Below, piece after piece: positions 63,464 to 64,000 of a stretch of 64,000 nucleotides of DNA. Position numbers and translations under genes: made by a program. A model generated the notes under the pieces. It was not told the origin of the DNA, did no database searches, and was given only the letters and a program-made list of their open reading frames with translations. Every line of letters starts with the position of its first letter. Position 1 is the first letter of the stretch. Source of the stretch: Azospirillum doebereinerae (lineage in GTDB: Bacteria; Pseudomonadota; Alphaproteobacteria; Azospirillales; Azospirillaceae); NCBI RefSeq assembly GCF_003989665.1, contig NZ_RZIJ01000002.1, positions 310,001 to 374,000 of the forward strand, in the 5' to 3' direction.

Positions 63464-64000
63464 TCCACAGTTCTTTCGACGGCGCCAAAGCTTCCCAACA
63501 GGGCCTTCGCCCTCGGCTCTCCCAGTTCGGCCGCCCTCGACAGCCATTCGGCGCCGCGATCCGGCGAGCCATTCTCCGGCCATTGACCGTACAACTCCCC
63601 CAGCGCCGTCATCGCGCGGGCATCGCCCTGCGCCGCGGCGCGGGCCAGCCAGCCCTCGGCGGCCTGGGGATCGGGGGCGCCACCGAGGCCGTGCAGGCAG
63701 AAACGGCCGAGATTGACCTGTGCGCCCGGATGGCCGCGTTCGGCGGCGCGGAGCGACCACAGCCGGGCGGCGGCGTAATCCTGCCCGACCCCGTCGCCTT
63801 CCGCATAGGCGACGCCAAGCCGGAACATCGCCGGCGCGCTGCCCTGTTCCGCAGCCCGGCGATACCAGCCCACCGCCCCCGCCCGGTCGGGCGTGACGCC
63901 ACGGCCGAGTGCGTGCAGAAGCCCGAGGTTGTAGAGCGCGTCCGGGTCGTCGCGCTCCGCCGCCCGGGAGAACCAGTCCATGGCGCAGGTCCGATCCTCC
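63460..64000 (-). CDS. SEL1/TPR-like repeat protein (C-terminal part, partial)
   Basis: The gene enters from the right edge: the frame stays open to 64000 and the residues before the first ATG (DRTCAMDWF) continue the repeat, so the true start is outside the window. At least five SEL1 units of about 36 residues are visible. They share WYRRAAEQGSAPAMFRLGVA-type units with GRGV, GDGV and GLGG turns, the hallmark (A/G)xxWxxxAAxxGxxxAxxxLG. Such repeats form superhelical scaffolds for protein-protein contacts. Being first in the visible glycan operon, it may organise the biosynthetic enzymes. Confidence 0.85.
   Translation of the reverse strand, partial: EDRTCAMDWFSRAAERDDPDALYNLGLLHALGRGVTPDRAGAVGWYRRAAEQGSAPAMFRLGVAYAEGDGVGQDYAAARLWSLRAAERGHPGAQVNLGRFCLHGLGGAPDPQAAEGWLARAAAQGDARAMTALGELYGQWPENGSPDRGAEWLSRAAELGEPRAKALLGSFGAVERTVE

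Overview
The window comes from a high-GC alphaproteobacterium, most likely Azospirillum or a close relative in the Rhodospirillales. The reasons are the atpHAGDC operon without F0 genes, a priA / transaldolase-like / DUF484 / xerC neighbourhood, uniformly GC-rich codon third positions, and an exact CtrA-type box. No tRNA, rRNA, CRISPR array or intact transposase was found.

Layout. (1) 1-7.8 kb: a STAS protein, then a translationally coupled trio (sensor kinase, hybrid kinase with REC-PAS-HK-REC-HPt, Tat-exported DUF1329 protein) and a ferritin-like protein. (2) 7.9-22.2 kb: core chromosome, with F1-ATPase genes, a stand-alone Cache protein, priA, fsa, DUF484, xerC, PPK2, dihydrolipoamide dehydrogenase and an entericidin-like lipoprotein. 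(3) 22.7-32.7 kb: an IclR regulator divergent from a peptide-ABC operon. Inside the transporter operon lie a D-aminoacylase-type amidohydrolase, RidA and a D-threonine-aldolase-fold enzyme, so the unit looks like a D-amino-acid or N-acyl-D-amino-acid scavenging pathway. (4) 32.8-48.4 kb: a compact two-module NRPS gene cluster. The plus-strand operon carries a 2OG-Fe(II) oxygenase, a cytidine-deaminase-fold protein, a radical SAM enzyme, a NodU/CmcH-type carbamoyltransferase, NRPS A-T-C, NRPS A(MT)-T-TE and a B12-type radical SAM enzyme. Divergent to it are a YqcI/YcgG-family protein (possible heme N-oxygenase), a LamG-like protein and a nucleotidyltransferase. I do not recognise the product; this is the strongest candidate for an undescribed system. 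(5) 48.4-50.6 kb: a decayed stretch with gene fragments, hairpins and CAGGGAA repeats. (6) 50.6-64 kb: surface-glycan genes. A WavE-like protein and a sulfotransferase face a tightly overlapping minus-strand operon: SEL1, methyltransferase, GDPD, HAD, a duplicated nucleotidyltransferase, a third nucleotidyltransferase-like protein, two epimerases and a large multidomain glycosyltransferase.

How it fits together: regions 1 and 2 are signalling and housekeeping. Region 3 takes up peptides or D-amino-acid derivatives and cleaves, isomerises or detoxifies them. In region 4 a two-residue peptide would be built on two carrier domains, with oxidation, carbamoylation, methylation and radical chemistry as tailoring. 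Region 6 makes and transfers an unusual nucleotide-activated sugar or polyol to the cell surface. Coordinates of starts were chosen from ribosome-binding sites, ATGA overlaps and family N-termini; functions come from motif recognition by eye, with no database search.
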